A DNA stretch of 64,000 bases from Lachnospiraceae bacterium AC2029 (GCA_000703065.1 JNLK01000001.1:2502001-2566000), one strand, 5' to 3'. Positions 54,732 to 62,253 are shown, counted from the stretch's first letter. Translations and numbers: made by a program. Notes: a model not told the origin generated them from the letters alone.

Positions 54732-54761
54732 ACCGTCGTCCCCGCTGGGTATAGCGGCAGA
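54732..54761. repeat. 30-bp quasi-palindrome, copy 3
   Basis: ACCGTCGTCCCCGCTGGGTA followed by TAGCGGCAGA, the same family as 43189 and 43243 although 11 kb away. Confidence 0.7.
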
Positions 54762-54823
54762 ACATACATATTCATATGCAGTAAGGAATAGCGATGTGAG
54801 AAAAAAGGGGAGAATTGATGAGA

Positions 54824-54848
54824 TTCTGTTGCTCAAGTGTTGTTCAAG
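54824..54848 (+). promoter_or_regulatory. 25-bp direct-repeat operator candidate, copy 2
   Basis: Identical 25 bp to copy 1: TTCTG then TTGCTCAAGTGTTGTTCAAG. The second repeat occupies the -35 position relative to a weak -10 TGTGAT (54860-54865), as expected for a class of activator-dependent promoters. It drives the region encoding mini-peptides 1 and 2. Confidence 0.65.
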
Positions 54849-54894
54849 CCTTGAAAAACTGTGATCAGAACAAAGGAAAAATCTTTTGACCGGG

Positions 54895-54925
54895 CAGACT
54901 GCAATTTGCAGTCTGTTTTCTATTT
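54895..54925 (+). terminator. Stem-loop with T-tract in the mini-peptide leader
   Basis: CAGACTGC/GCAGTCTG with AATTT loop, followed by TTTTCTATTTT. It lies between the putative promoter and peptide 1, so it may be an attenuator. The remaining 115 bp before peptide 1 hold nothing else recognisable. Confidence 0.7.
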
Positions 54926-55040
54926 TGAAAAAGTTAATTTCACTGTTGTTTTTATTTTGTACAGCACTTTTTATAGCAGACGTAGCACTGGGAACATGGA
55001 TAATGACAGGATACAAAGGTTAATGGGAAGGAGGGCGCGT

Positions 55041-55112
55041 ATGGAAACAGCAACAAATGTAGTAACTGGTATTGCTGGAGTCGCAGGAATTGTACTGTTA
55101 TTCTTACTGTAA
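55041..55112 (+). CDS. Hydrophobic mini-peptide 1 (23 aa)
   Basis: METATNVVTGIAGV then a run of aliphatic residues ending LLFLL. The ATG follows AAGGAGGG at 55028-55035 with ideal spacing. Nearly the whole peptide can span a membrane; it has a TGIAGVAG small-residue patch and no Cys. An in-frame upstream ATG at 54996 would give 38 residues but lacks a ribosome site. Function unknown: secreted signal, bacteriocin-like, or membrane toxin are all possible. Confidence 0.7.
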   Translation: METATNVVTGIAGVAGIVLLFLL

Positions 55113-55163
55113 GAGCATGTCACAGGATAAAATGATTAAAAGTATGAAAGAGAGGATATGAGC

Positions 55164-55253
55164 ATGGAGAAAATAATCGGATATACAGCAGCAGGCGCAG
55201 GACTGGCAACTACGATCGGAACCATAGCACTTTTCGTTGTCTGCCTTCTGTAA
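55164..55253 (+). CDS. Hydrophobic mini-peptide 2 (29 aa)
   Basis: MEKIIGYTAAGAGLATTIGT followed by a hydrophobic end with one Cys (VVCLL). A GAGAGG site precedes ATG 55164; an ATG at 55158 is too close to it. Size, starting ME, small-residue AAGAG patch and hydrophobic C-terminus match peptide 1, 51 bp upstream, indicating a family. Confidence 0.7.
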   Translation: MEKIIGYTAAGAGLATTIGTIALFVVCLL

Positions 55254-55312
55254 GGAATGAAGAAAGAATGATAAAACAGAATATGGGGTAATCTATGAGA
55301 TATAGTAGGTGG

Positions 55313-55347
55313 GGCGCTTTCCGGATGTGTGGAAGGCGCCTTTTGAA
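55313..55347 (+). terminator. Terminator after mini-peptide 2
   Basis: GGCGCTTTCC/GGAAGGCGCC stem (one asymmetric pairing), loop GGATGTGT, followed by TTTT. The right arm begins the duplicated segment R1. Confidence 0.75.
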
Positions 55348-55383
55348 GAAAGCTAAGATGTCAGTGTGTCTTTCTTGAATAGG
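55333..55383 (+). repeat. Segment R1, homologous to 56870-56921
   Basis: Starts AAGGCGCCTTTTG, shares TAAGATGT and ends TGAATAGG with R2; roughly two-thirds of 51 positions match. R1 and R2 flank the AbiE pair. The rest of 55254-55493 shows nothing else. Confidence 0.65.
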
Positions 55384-55493
55384 CATGAATAGGAATAGAG
55401 ACTAGGTGATGACTTGAAATAGTAAATCCCAGTGAACTGGTTAATTCCACCAGTGTATATAAGTATCCGTTTATTTCTGGAGCAAGAAAAAAG

Positions 55494-55531
55494 TTTACTC
55501 ATACGCTACACTTTGGTATAATATGTAGCGT
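55494..55531 (+). promoter_or_regulatory. AbiE promoter and operator
   Basis: -35 TTTACT (55494-55499), 17-bp spacer, -10 TATAAT (55517-55522). The inverted repeat ACGCTACA...TGTAGCGT (55503-55510, 55524-55531) flanks the -10, the arrangement expected for autorepression by AbiEi. Confidence 0.82.
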
Positions 55532-55543
55532 GGAGGTAAATAA

Positions 55544-56134
55544 ATGAAGTATGAATTATTATTGAATTTAACTGAAGAGTATGGAGGAATCCTAAAAACG
55601 GCGGATGTCCTTAAGGCGGGAGTATCAAAGACATATTTAATGGATTATGTCAAAGCGTATCATTTTGAAAAGCTCGCAAATGGAATTTACCTTTCGCCGG
55701 ACGCTTGGAGGGATGAACTGTATATTCTACAACTGCGTTTCCCGGGACTTATTTATTCGCATAATGTATCACTTTATCTTTTTGACTTAAATGACCGTGA
55801 ACCGACAAGGTATACAGCGACTGTGCGTAGGGGATATAATGCAAAAAAACCGAGGGAACTTGGAGTTGCTGTATATACTGTAAAACGCGAATTGTATGAA
55901 ATGGGTGTCACAACTACAATGACGACGATGGGCCATGAGGTGAAGCTTTATTCACCGGAAAGGACGATTTGTGATATCCTGCGACCGAATGCAAATGTGG
56001 AAATGCAGGATCGTCAGACGGCCTTAAAGGAATATGTGAGCAGAAAAGACAGGGATATTCCTATATTGATGGAGTATGCAAAGAACTTAAAGGTAGATAA
56101 GAAATTAAAAAAATATCTGGAGGTTTTGTTATGA
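55544..56134 (+). CDS. abiEi: AbiEi-family antitoxin/transcriptional repressor
   Basis: 196 residues. The N-terminal winged helix (GGILKTADVLKAGVSKTYLM, FEKLANGIYLSPDAW) and the C-terminal antitoxin domain (VKLYSPERTICDILRP) match AbiEi_4 proteins. It binds its own promoter and neutralises the AbiEii toxin of a type IV abortive-infection system. It overlaps the toxin gene start by 4 bp. Base composition is more A/T-rich than core genes. Confidence 0.9.
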   Translation: MKYELLLNLTEEYGGILKTADVLKAGVSKTYLMDYVKAYHFEKLANGIYLSPDAWRDELYILQLRFPGLIYSHNVSLYLFDLNDREPTRYTATVRRGYNAKKPRELGVAVYTVKRELYEMGVTTTMTTMGHEVKLYSPERTICDILRPNANVEMQDRQTALKEYVSRKDRDIPILMEYAKNLKVDKKLKKYLEVLL

Positions 56135-56778
56135 TTCATTCTTCCGATCAGTTAAAATCGCGGGTCAGAAAGATGGCTAACGGCGATAACAAGAAATCAT
56201 TGGTTTTGATCCGAAAGTATGTAATGGAAAGATTTCTTGAGAGAATATCAGTTTCGCCATACAGGAGGAATTTTGTTATTAAGGGTGGGGCGCTGGTTTC
56301 TTCCATGGTTGGTGCAGAGAATCGTGAAACGATGGATATTGATACTTCAATCAACGGATTTAACCTGGATGAAGATACGTTGAAAAGAATACTGCTTGAA
56401 ATAGCAAATATACCGATGGAAGACGGTCTGACATTTGAAATAACTAAAGTAAAGCAAATAATGGATGCATTTGAATATCCGGGAATACGCATCATGATGG
56501 TGGGAATGCTCGATAAAATGCGAACACCGCTTAAGATTGATGTTTCTACGGATGATGTGATTACCCCGGGAGAGATAGAGTACGAGTATCCGTTGTTGTT
56601 TGAAGAACGTAGCATTTCCATTCTTTCCTATAACCTTGAGACGCTCCTGGCAGAGAAACTTGAAACAGTATTAAGTCGATCAGTAGCGAATACACGGATG
56701 AGAGATTTTTATGATTTGGCGATACTCACGTCCGGAGCATATAGGGAATATGATGTTCAGCTGGGAAGATGTTATTAG
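56131..56778 (+). CDS. abiEii: AbiEii-family nucleotidyltransferase toxin, C-terminally broken
   Basis: 215 residues, against about 280-300 for AbiEii. Conserved N-terminal motifs are intact: FVIKGGALVSSMVG and the nucleotidyltransferase D-x-D in METMDIDTS-like context (ETMDIDTSINGF), plus LLAEKLETVLSRSVANTRMRDFYD. After about residue 208 the frame ends, but the +1 frame at 56759-56815 reads SWEDVIRAVSGLFDRIGY and stops, which looks like a family C-terminal end. An internal deletion of about 65 codons plus frameshift is likely, so the toxin is probably inactive. Confidence 0.85.
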   Translation: MIHSSDQLKSRVRKMANGDNKKSLVLIRKYVMERFLERISVSPYRRNFVIKGGALVSSMVGAENRETMDIDTSINGFNLDEDTLKRILLEIANIPMEDGLTFEITKVKQIMDAFEYPGIRIMMVGMLDKMRTPLKIDVSTDDVITPGEIEYEYPLLFEERSISILSYNLETLLAEKLETVLSRSVANTRMRDFYDLAILTSGAYREYDVQLGRCY

Positions 56779-56869
56779 GGCTGTTTCAGGGTTGTTTGAT
56801 CGGATAGGATACTGAGTACCTTCAGGAATGCTTCTTGGAGTAACACTGATCATTCTGCTGAAAAAATGC

Positions 56870-56921
56870 AAGGCGCCTTTTGTAGTGGGGTTAAGATGTA
56901 ATGGCATTTTTCCTGAATAGG
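56870..56921 (+). repeat. Segment R2, homologous to R1
   Basis: Begins AAGGCGCCTTTTG and ends TGAATAGG. It lies before mini-peptide 3 in the same orientation as R1. Confidence 0.65.
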
Positions 56922-56979
56922 TCTGAGAGAGAGAATTGCCAGGCAGACTGCAACCTTATCAGAAAGGAGGAAACCAATT

Positions 56980-57063
56980 ATGATGACAGCATTCGTAATT
57001 ATGGGAACAGCCTCGATTGCAGTATCTGCAGGACTGGCAATCCTCAAGCATTTCGTTAAGTAA
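56980..57063 (+). CDS. Hydrophobic mini-peptide 3 (27 aa)
   Basis: MMTAFVIMGTASIAVSAGLA then a short basic end (LKHFVK). AAAGGAGG precedes the ATG by 8 bp. One membrane-spanning segment with a positively charged C-terminus. The preceding GGCAGACTGCAA matches the leader hairpin of the peptide 1 region, supporting common origin. Function unknown. Confidence 0.68.
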   Translation: MMTAFVIMGTASIAVSAGLAILKHFVK

Positions 57064-57137
57064 TACAACAGAGTTCACATAGACAAATAAATTTTAAGAT
57101 TTTACTTGAAAAAAATTTTTAATTCAATTAGCCTTTT

Positions 57138-57163
57138 CTTAGGACGTCCGAATCTTTCCTAAG
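57138..57163 (+). promoter_or_regulatory. Inverted repeat before the serine hydrolase
   Basis: CTTAGGA...TCCTAAG with a 12-nt gap, touching the ribosome site (57161-57169). Possible operator or translational hairpin. Confidence 0.45.
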
Positions 57164-57178
57164 AGGAGGCTTTTGATT

Positions 57179-58171
57179 ATGAATAAAGAACAACTACATA
57201 GGTACATTTCTGAGAACATCGGAAATGAAAGCAATATATGTCAGATCTATGCCATCAAAGACAGCGATGTGGTACTTGATGATTGCTGGCATGGCTTTAG
57301 GACTCTGGATGCCATGAATGTCAATTCCGTAACCAAAGGTGTTATGGGGCTACTTACCGGGATCGCATTGGATAACGGATACATCAGGAATCTGGATCAG
57401 AAGGTGATGGAGTTTTTCCCTGATTATTCTGTAAAACGTGGGGAGAAGACCATATACGATGTCACAATCAGGCATCTGCTTACTATGACAGCTCCATATA
57501 AGGGAAAGTCAGAACCCTGGAAGAAGGTGTGTACTTCACAGAACTTTACGGTAGCGATACTTGATTATCTTGGAGGACGTAATGGAATCACAGGTGAGTT
57601 CAGGTATGCTACGCTTGGTATTCAGATACTTACCGGAATAATCGAGAAAGCAACCGGTGAGAAATGCATAGATTTTGCAAACAAAAACCTATTTGAGCCA
57701 CTGGGACTCCCGAAGAGAATACCACATGGTGACAGTTCTAAAGAAGATCAGTTTGATTTCTTCATGAACAAAAATCCCAGGAAATACGAGTGGTACACTG
57801 ATCCTCAGGGCAGTGTTACCGCCGGCTGGGGATTATGCATGTCGGCAAAAGACATGGCTGTGATCGGGGCGATGGTGCTAGGCGGTGGCGTGTATAATGG
57901 AAAAAGGATTATCTCAAAAGAATACCTGAAAGACATGTTGGCACCTCACATTAAGCTTGGTGAGCGATTTGGCTTCATGAACTATGGCTACTTATGGTAC
58001 AAGCCCTACGATGATAAAGAGGTATATGCCGCGATTGGTGACAGCGGAAATATTATCTATATAAACAAAGATGTAAACGTATCTGTGGGAATTACAGGTA
58101 CATTCAAGCCAAGGATTTTCGACAGAGTCGATTTTATTGAGCGAAAAGTATTGCCGGTGATTGATGAGTGA
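57179..58171 (+). CDS. Serine hydrolase, class C beta-lactamase/penicillin-binding-protein-like
   Basis: 330 residues, no signal peptide. The catalytic S50-x-x-K53 is in NVNSVTKGVMGLL; the second motif is YAT in GEFRYATLGIQIL, instead of YxN. This family includes esterases, D-amino-acid peptidases and transacylases. ATG 57179 has AAGAGGAGG 9 bp upstream; the TTG at 57173 is too close. Located after mini-peptide 3; it could modify or hydrolyse an acylated product of this locus (inference). Confidence 0.85.
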   Translation: MNKEQLHRYISENIGNESNICQIYAIKDSDVVLDDCWHGFRTLDAMNVNSVTKGVMGLLTGIALDNGYIRNLDQKVMEFFPDYSVKRGEKTIYDVTIRHLLTMTAPYKGKSEPWKKVCTSQNFTVAILDYLGGRNGITGEFRYATLGIQILTGIIEKATGEKCIDFANKNLFEPLGLPKRIPHGDSSKEDQFDFFMNKNPRKYEWYTDPQGSVTAGWGLCMSAKDMAVIGAMVLGGGVYNGKRIISKEYLKDMLAPHIKLGERFGFMNYGYLWYKPYDDKEVYAAIGDSGNIIYINKDVNVSVGITGTFKPRIFDRVDFIERKVLPVIDE

Positions 58172-58246
58172 TTGTCGATCATATCAGAAGTTGATCGCAC
58201 ACCTCCTGTAAAAAATAGGAGCATCAAGCAGCATACGGAAATCTGA

Positions 58247-58287
58247 AGATTCAGGATGACAGTTTATGTTATTCTGAATCTTTTTTT
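58247..58287 (+). terminator. Terminator after the serine hydrolase
   Basis: AGATTCAGGATGACA pairs with TGTTATTCTGAATCT (with G-T pairs), then T7. Confidence 0.85.
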
Positions 58288-58302
58288 GAATCTGTAAGAG
58301 GT

Positions 58303-58346
58303 TTGTAAGTGCCGGTATGTTATCCTATGGTCAGAACAAAGGAAAA
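58303..58346 (+). promoter_or_regulatory. Promoter region with motif shared with the peptide leader
   Basis: Possible -35 TTGTAA (58303-58308), 17 bp, -10 TATGGT (58326-58331), directly followed by TCAGAACAAAGGAAAA (58331-58346). The same 16 bases follow the peptide promoter at 54865-54880. Confidence 0.5.
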
Positions 58347-58382
58347 CCTTAGAAATATATACTGATAAGGGAGGGAAATGTT

Positions 58383-58928
58383 ATGAAGAAGACTATGAGA
58401 AAGATTATCGCACTCATCACAATGTGTTTAGTACTTATGCTCCCACTCACCGCATATGCAGCGCCCGGAGGGCTTCATAAGCCGCGCAGGACATATGAGC
58501 AGGCCGTAAAGCATTTTGAGGAGATTAAGAACAAGCAGGTACATATCCAGTTCTCCCACAGAGGACTGTATGTTGCCAACGAGTCCATATTATATGCCAG
58601 AAAGATAGTCGGCGTCAATGAGGACGGGACTTATCAGCTGAGCCCCTGGGAGTGCATCTCTCATCGTAGTAATGTAGCCTACTGCGATGATAAGGAAATC
58701 ACCCTTCCGGCAACCTATGTAATCTTCGGATACAGCTTTGACATAGCTTGGGGAACAGACTGGCCGTACGGTCAGGAGTTCTGGAATAATGTAAATACCG
58801 TGGCAGAAGATGTCTTAATACTGATCACCGGCGGGACCAGAACACCCGAGGTTCGGATCTTGGTAAACGGTAATACTATATACAAAAATGATAATTGCGC
58901 TGCACATAACCAGTGGATCCCGCGGTAA
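58383..58928 (+). CDS. Small secreted protein, unknown family
   Basis: 181 residues. A clear signal peptide (ALITMCLVLMLPLTAYAA, cleavage after AYA) leads to a mature domain of about 155 residues with three Cys, Trp/Tyr-rich segments and a C-terminal NCAAHNQWIPR. Family not recognised. It is a single-gene unit between two terminators, and its promoter region shares a 16-bp motif with the mini-peptide leader, so it may be co-regulated. Confidence 0.75.
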   Translation: MKKTMRKIIALITMCLVLMLPLTAYAAPGGLHKPRRTYEQAVKHFEEIKNKQVHIQFSHRGLYVANESILYARKIVGVNEDGTYQLSPWECISHRSNVAYCDDKEITLPATYVIFGYSFDIAWGTDWPYGQEFWNNVNTVAEDVLILITGGTRTPEVRILVNGNTIYKNDNCAAHNQWIPR

Positions 58929-58950
58929 GTGAGAATTGTCAGTAAGCAGA

Positions 58951-58982
58951 GAGGCCTCGGTTTATTATACCGAGGCCTCATT
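58951..58982 (+). terminator. Terminator after the small secreted protein
   Basis: 11-bp perfect stem GAGGCCTCGGT/ACCGAGGCCTC with a 7-nt TTATTAT loop, then ATT. Confidence 0.8.
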
Positions 58983-58993
58983 AGGTTCTAAAA

Positions 58994-59179
58994 ATGGGCC
59001 CCCGCCAAACGGAAAAAGAAAAAGACCGGCCCAGTTTTAATTACATCGAACATCAGCTGGACGGGCTGCAGGCAGATGTGCTCTTTCTCGGGGGTTCCGG
59101 CCTGGGGAAGGCTGACAGGGAAACCGGGAAACGGTTCTTCAGTGAAAGTGTGCCAATACGGAACATTATAATTCTTTGA
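58994..59179 (+). pseudogene. Remnant, possibly of an MBL-fold metallo-hydrolase
   Basis: 61 codons. FNYIEHQLDGLQADVLFLGG and LGKADRETGKRFFSES recall the middle of metallo-beta-lactamase-fold hydrolases of Firmicutes, but no metal-binding motif or ribosome site is present. Recognition is from memory of the family and is uncertain. Confidence 0.35.
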
Positions 59180-59183
59180 TCCA

Positions 59184-59192
59184 TGATATAAT
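59184..59192 (+). promoter_or_regulatory. Extended -10 promoter of the second acyltransferase operon
   Basis: ATGATATAAT with -10 TATAAT at 59187-59192 and no good -35, the same style as the kinase promoter. Confidence 0.6.
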
Positions 59193-59271
59193 GCAATAGT
59201 ATTCTGAAAATCCAATAAAACAGAAGACAGAATTGATCCGGAATGAATTATATATTATGGGAGGATAAAAG

Positions 59272-60516
59272 ATGGCAATGAATAAGGCAGATTTATCGGG
59301 AATCATCAGTTCACCTAAAAAACCCAATATCATGGAGTTCCTTTTTATTCTGAAAGAGGATATCGACAGGGATATTATGGACAGGGCCATGCAGAGGACT
59401 ATAAAGAGATATCCTTATTTTGCTTTTCAGATCATCAGGAATGAGAATGGATATGACAAGATAGAGAATGACCGGCCTGTTGTGGTAAAGGATTCTTTTT
59501 CGGAGGAAATCGTTCTTGGTGCGGAAAACGTCAATTATCATTGGCTCGCCGCAGCATGTGACGGAAGACAACTCAAACTATTAGTTAGTCATATGATTGC
59601 CGATGGCAGGAGTGCTATGCGGTTCTATAAAACGCTGCTTTACTGTTATATCTGCGAAAGACATCATGTTCAGCTGGACCCTGCGGGTATCATATTGCCG
59701 GACTCGCCGATCTCTCCGGATGAAGATGTTAAGGTATTTAATACCGTGGATGGGGAAGATGGCACAATGCGGAATACAGTAAAGGATCCTTTTGTGATAC
59801 CCGAAGCTGTGAAAGACGAAATGAAAGGGTATTTATACCAGGTCAGCATCCCGGAGAAAGAATTCCTGGCATCCTCAAAGGGAAGCGACAACAGTCCGCT
59901 CACGCTCCTGACCGTCTATATGGCGAAAACTCTTCAAAGCCTGAATCCTGAAAATGATAAGGAGATCTATGCGGGAATAGCCGTAGATGTCCGGGATGCA
60001 CTTCAGTGTCCGGAAAGCAGATTTTCCAATTCCTATGTGGTTTTTATTAAGCATGATCCTGCTAAGCTTGATCTCGATTTAGAACGTCTCGGAACGATGA
60101 CACGTGGTCAGATCATCATTCAAAGTGACGAAGGGATCGTGAAATATATTCATAATTCGGTTATGCGTATTTCTGCGCAGATACGGTCGACATCGGACAT
60201 GATGGAAAAACAGCGGTTAATGCACGAAATATATCAGCTGGTGGCTTCGAATCCGTCATATATGATCAGTTATGTCGGAAATCCTGAGTGGGGCAGTCTG
60301 GAGCCTTATATCGAAGAAGAGTATACAGTCATCATGAAAGATAAGCTGTTCCTGGAAGTGAATGCAGCCGGTGGCAAATTCTGTATCGGTTGGGTTCAGG
60401 GATTTGAAAATGATTCTTATGTGAAAGAGTTTCAGCAGATGCTGGAGAATAATGGGATCAATTGTGAGGTAAAAGGACCATTCGTCCATAATTGGCACAA
60501 GTGCTATCTGCCATAA
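59272..60516 (+). CDS. Stand-alone condensation-domain/alcohol-acetyltransferase-like protein B
   Basis: 414 residues, paralogue of the protein at 53424. HxxxDG is intact (H107, D111 in LVSHMIADGRS). It shares KRYPYF with protein A and has a similar late SYVGNPEWGSLEPY. GGGAGGATAAAAG precedes the ATG. The HExxH gene starts 30 bp downstream, so they form one operon. It would transfer an acyl group to an alcohol or amine; the substrates are unknown. Confidence 0.82.
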   Translation: MAMNKADLSGIISSPKKPNIMEFLFILKEDIDRDIMDRAMQRTIKRYPYFAFQIIRNENGYDKIENDRPVVVKDSFSEEIVLGAENVNYHWLAAACDGRQLKLLVSHMIADGRSAMRFYKTLLYCYICERHHVQLDPAGIILPDSPISPDEDVKVFNTVDGEDGTMRNTVKDPFVIPEAVKDEMKGYLYQVSIPEKEFLASSKGSDNSPLTLLTVYMAKTLQSLNPENDKEIYAGIAVDVRDALQCPESRFSNSYVVFIKHDPAKLDLDLERLGTMTRGQIIIQSDEGIVKYIHNSVMRISAQIRSTSDMMEKQRLMHEIYQLVASNPSYMISYVGNPEWGSLEPYIEEEYTVIMKDKLFLEVNAAGGKFCIGWVQGFENDSYVKEFQQMLENNGINCEVKGPFVHNWHKCYLP

Positions 60517-60546
60517 TCAGACGCTGAATGAAAAGGAGAAATCGGG

Positions 60547-61410
60547 ATGACATTGCAGGAGCTGGCGGATAAGTATAATCTGAATGATGAGGAGAGTTCT
60601 GTATTCGAGGAATATACGAGGAACCGTTTTGCGGGGGCAGAAGAGAATGAGGATCCGGATACGGGTTTCCTCGATCTATGGAACAGGATTCTGATTTATT
60701 CGGGTTTGGCCGGTGTGGACAGGGCAATCAACGAGAAGGTCTGTTCAAAACGGCCGGTCGATTTTCGGTCGCCGCAGACAATGAAGCTGGAGATCTATGA
60801 TTCCGTAGCCGGGATGATCCCGATCATCTATGTGCGTGACACGGAGGACTTCGAACAGCTGGTGACGAACATTGCCTATAAAGGGATCCGTCCGGAGAAT
60901 ATCTCAACCACCGGAGCCTCCTTTATCTCCGGGAAGACCACCCGGTTCATCATTCTTTCCGCCAAGCCCTACAGTAATGTTCCGGCTTCCGAACTGGGAC
61001 TTCCGGATAAAGCAGAGTGGGAAGAAAAGTCACTGATCCTGCGGCGGGGGCATGAGTGTACCCATTATTTCACGAAACAGACCTACGGGATCACGAACAA
61101 TATCCTGCACGATGAGATCATGGCGGATTTCATCGGGATATATGAGGCGTTTGGGTTCTATAAGGCCGAATGGTTCCTGAGATTTATGGGAATCATCGAA
61201 GGCAGCGGCAGGAGATTCATTTTCTATACCGGGGATCTGCCGGAGAATGTCCGTAAGGCCACATCGAAGCTTGCGGAGCTCTGTGCATATAACCTGGAGA
61301 AGTGGTCCCTTACGGATAGCTTCCGTGCGATGACGGTCGGTGACAGGATTAAATATATGTGCAGAGCCGGATTTGAAGGGCTTCTGCGGGAGAATTACGG
61401 AAGCATATGA
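60547..61410 (+). CDS. HExxH protein, putative zinc metallopeptidase
   Basis: 287 residues, no signal peptide. LILRRGHECTHYFTKQ has a zinc-binding HExxH at 169-173, and the following HDEIMADFIGIYEAFG supplies a candidate third ligand (E190, with D194 near). Related in pattern to small cytoplasmic gluzincin-like proteins, but the family is not recognised. A 30-bp spacing to the acyltransferase suggests a shared pathway, for example trimming of the mini-peptides (inference). AAAGGAG ribosome site. Confidence 0.7.
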   Translation: MTLQELADKYNLNDEESSVFEEYTRNRFAGAEENEDPDTGFLDLWNRILIYSGLAGVDRAINEKVCSKRPVDFRSPQTMKLEIYDSVAGMIPIIYVRDTEDFEQLVTNIAYKGIRPENISTTGASFISGKTTRFIILSAKPYSNVPASELGLPDKAEWEEKSLILRRGHECTHYFTKQTYGITNNILHDEIMADFIGIYEAFGFYKAEWFLRFMGIIEGSGRRFIFYTGDLPENVRKATSKLAELCAYNLEKWSLTDSFRAMTVGDRIKYMCRAGFEGLLRENYGSI

Positions 61411-61576
61411 AATACCTAAGAGCCACGGCTTCCCGGATGGAAGGTGTCTCTTACAGTGTGCCTTGCTTGACAATCCGGATGCTATGATATAAGATTTTTC
61501 CATGTAAACGATCGTTACGCTGTAAGGCGTATCAATGCAAGCTAAACGGTCAAAAGCAGAAAGGAAGGAACAAGAA

Positions 61577-62119
61577 ATGAGAAAGATGAAGAAAGCAACA
61601 GCTGTTATTCTGTGCCTCACGGTTATGGCAGTTTCTCTGGTTGCATGTGGCGACAGTAAGGACAATTCCACATCTGCACCGGATGCTCCGGCAGCTACAG
61701 AAGCAGCGCCGGTAACAACGGAAGCGTCCGCAAGCGTAACCATCGCATCCACGGAAACCTGGGGAGACTACACCGTAGGAATTCCGGAGGGATGGACCTT
61801 CAGGAAGGGATATGCCCTGAATGAAGACGACACCACCTGCTGCTCCGTAAAGAAATCCGATTTCTCCAAATTCGATTTCAACATGGAAAGCGAAGATATG
61901 TACATGAAGAAGTACGATCAGAACAAGGCAACCTATACCCAGGATCAGAAGGATGTCTCCGGCAAGTACGGCGATATCGACTGGACAGGCTTTGAATACA
62001 GCAACGGTTTTGAATTGTACGGAAAGGCAAATGGAAAGCCGGTTCGTGTATCCTGCTCCGGATTCAAGTTCGACAGCCCCGAGACAAAGGCAGTTCTTGA
62101 ATCGCTGAAAATAAAATAA
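61577..62119 (+). CDS. Small lipoprotein, unknown function
   Basis: 180 residues. The signal peptide with lipobox SLVACGDS anchors it outside the membrane. A Thr/Ala/Pro-rich linker precedes a compact domain (ETWGDYTVGIPEGWTFRKGY onwards) of the kind found in short Lachnospiraceae lipoproteins. ATG 61577 follows AAAGGAAGGA; a longer reading from 61535 is less likely. Possible promoter with TTGACA near 61468. Confidence 0.8.
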   Translation: MRKMKKATAVILCLTVMAVSLVACGDSKDNSTSAPDAPAATEAAPVTTEASASVTIASTETWGDYTVGIPEGWTFRKGYALNEDDTTCCSVKKSDFSKFDFNMESEDMYMKKYDQNKATYTQDQKDVSGKYGDIDWTGFEYSNGFELYGKANGKPVRVSCSGFKFDSPETKAVLESLKIK

Positions 62120-62253
62120 CTTCGGTGAATAATACAAAGCTGATAGGGCCTGTAAAATGGCAGCCAGCTGCACATTTCTTTGGACTGGCGGGAATCGGCT
62201 ATGAGCTGATCCGTTTTACGGATCCGAAATTTTATGAGACTGTGTTATAAGGT

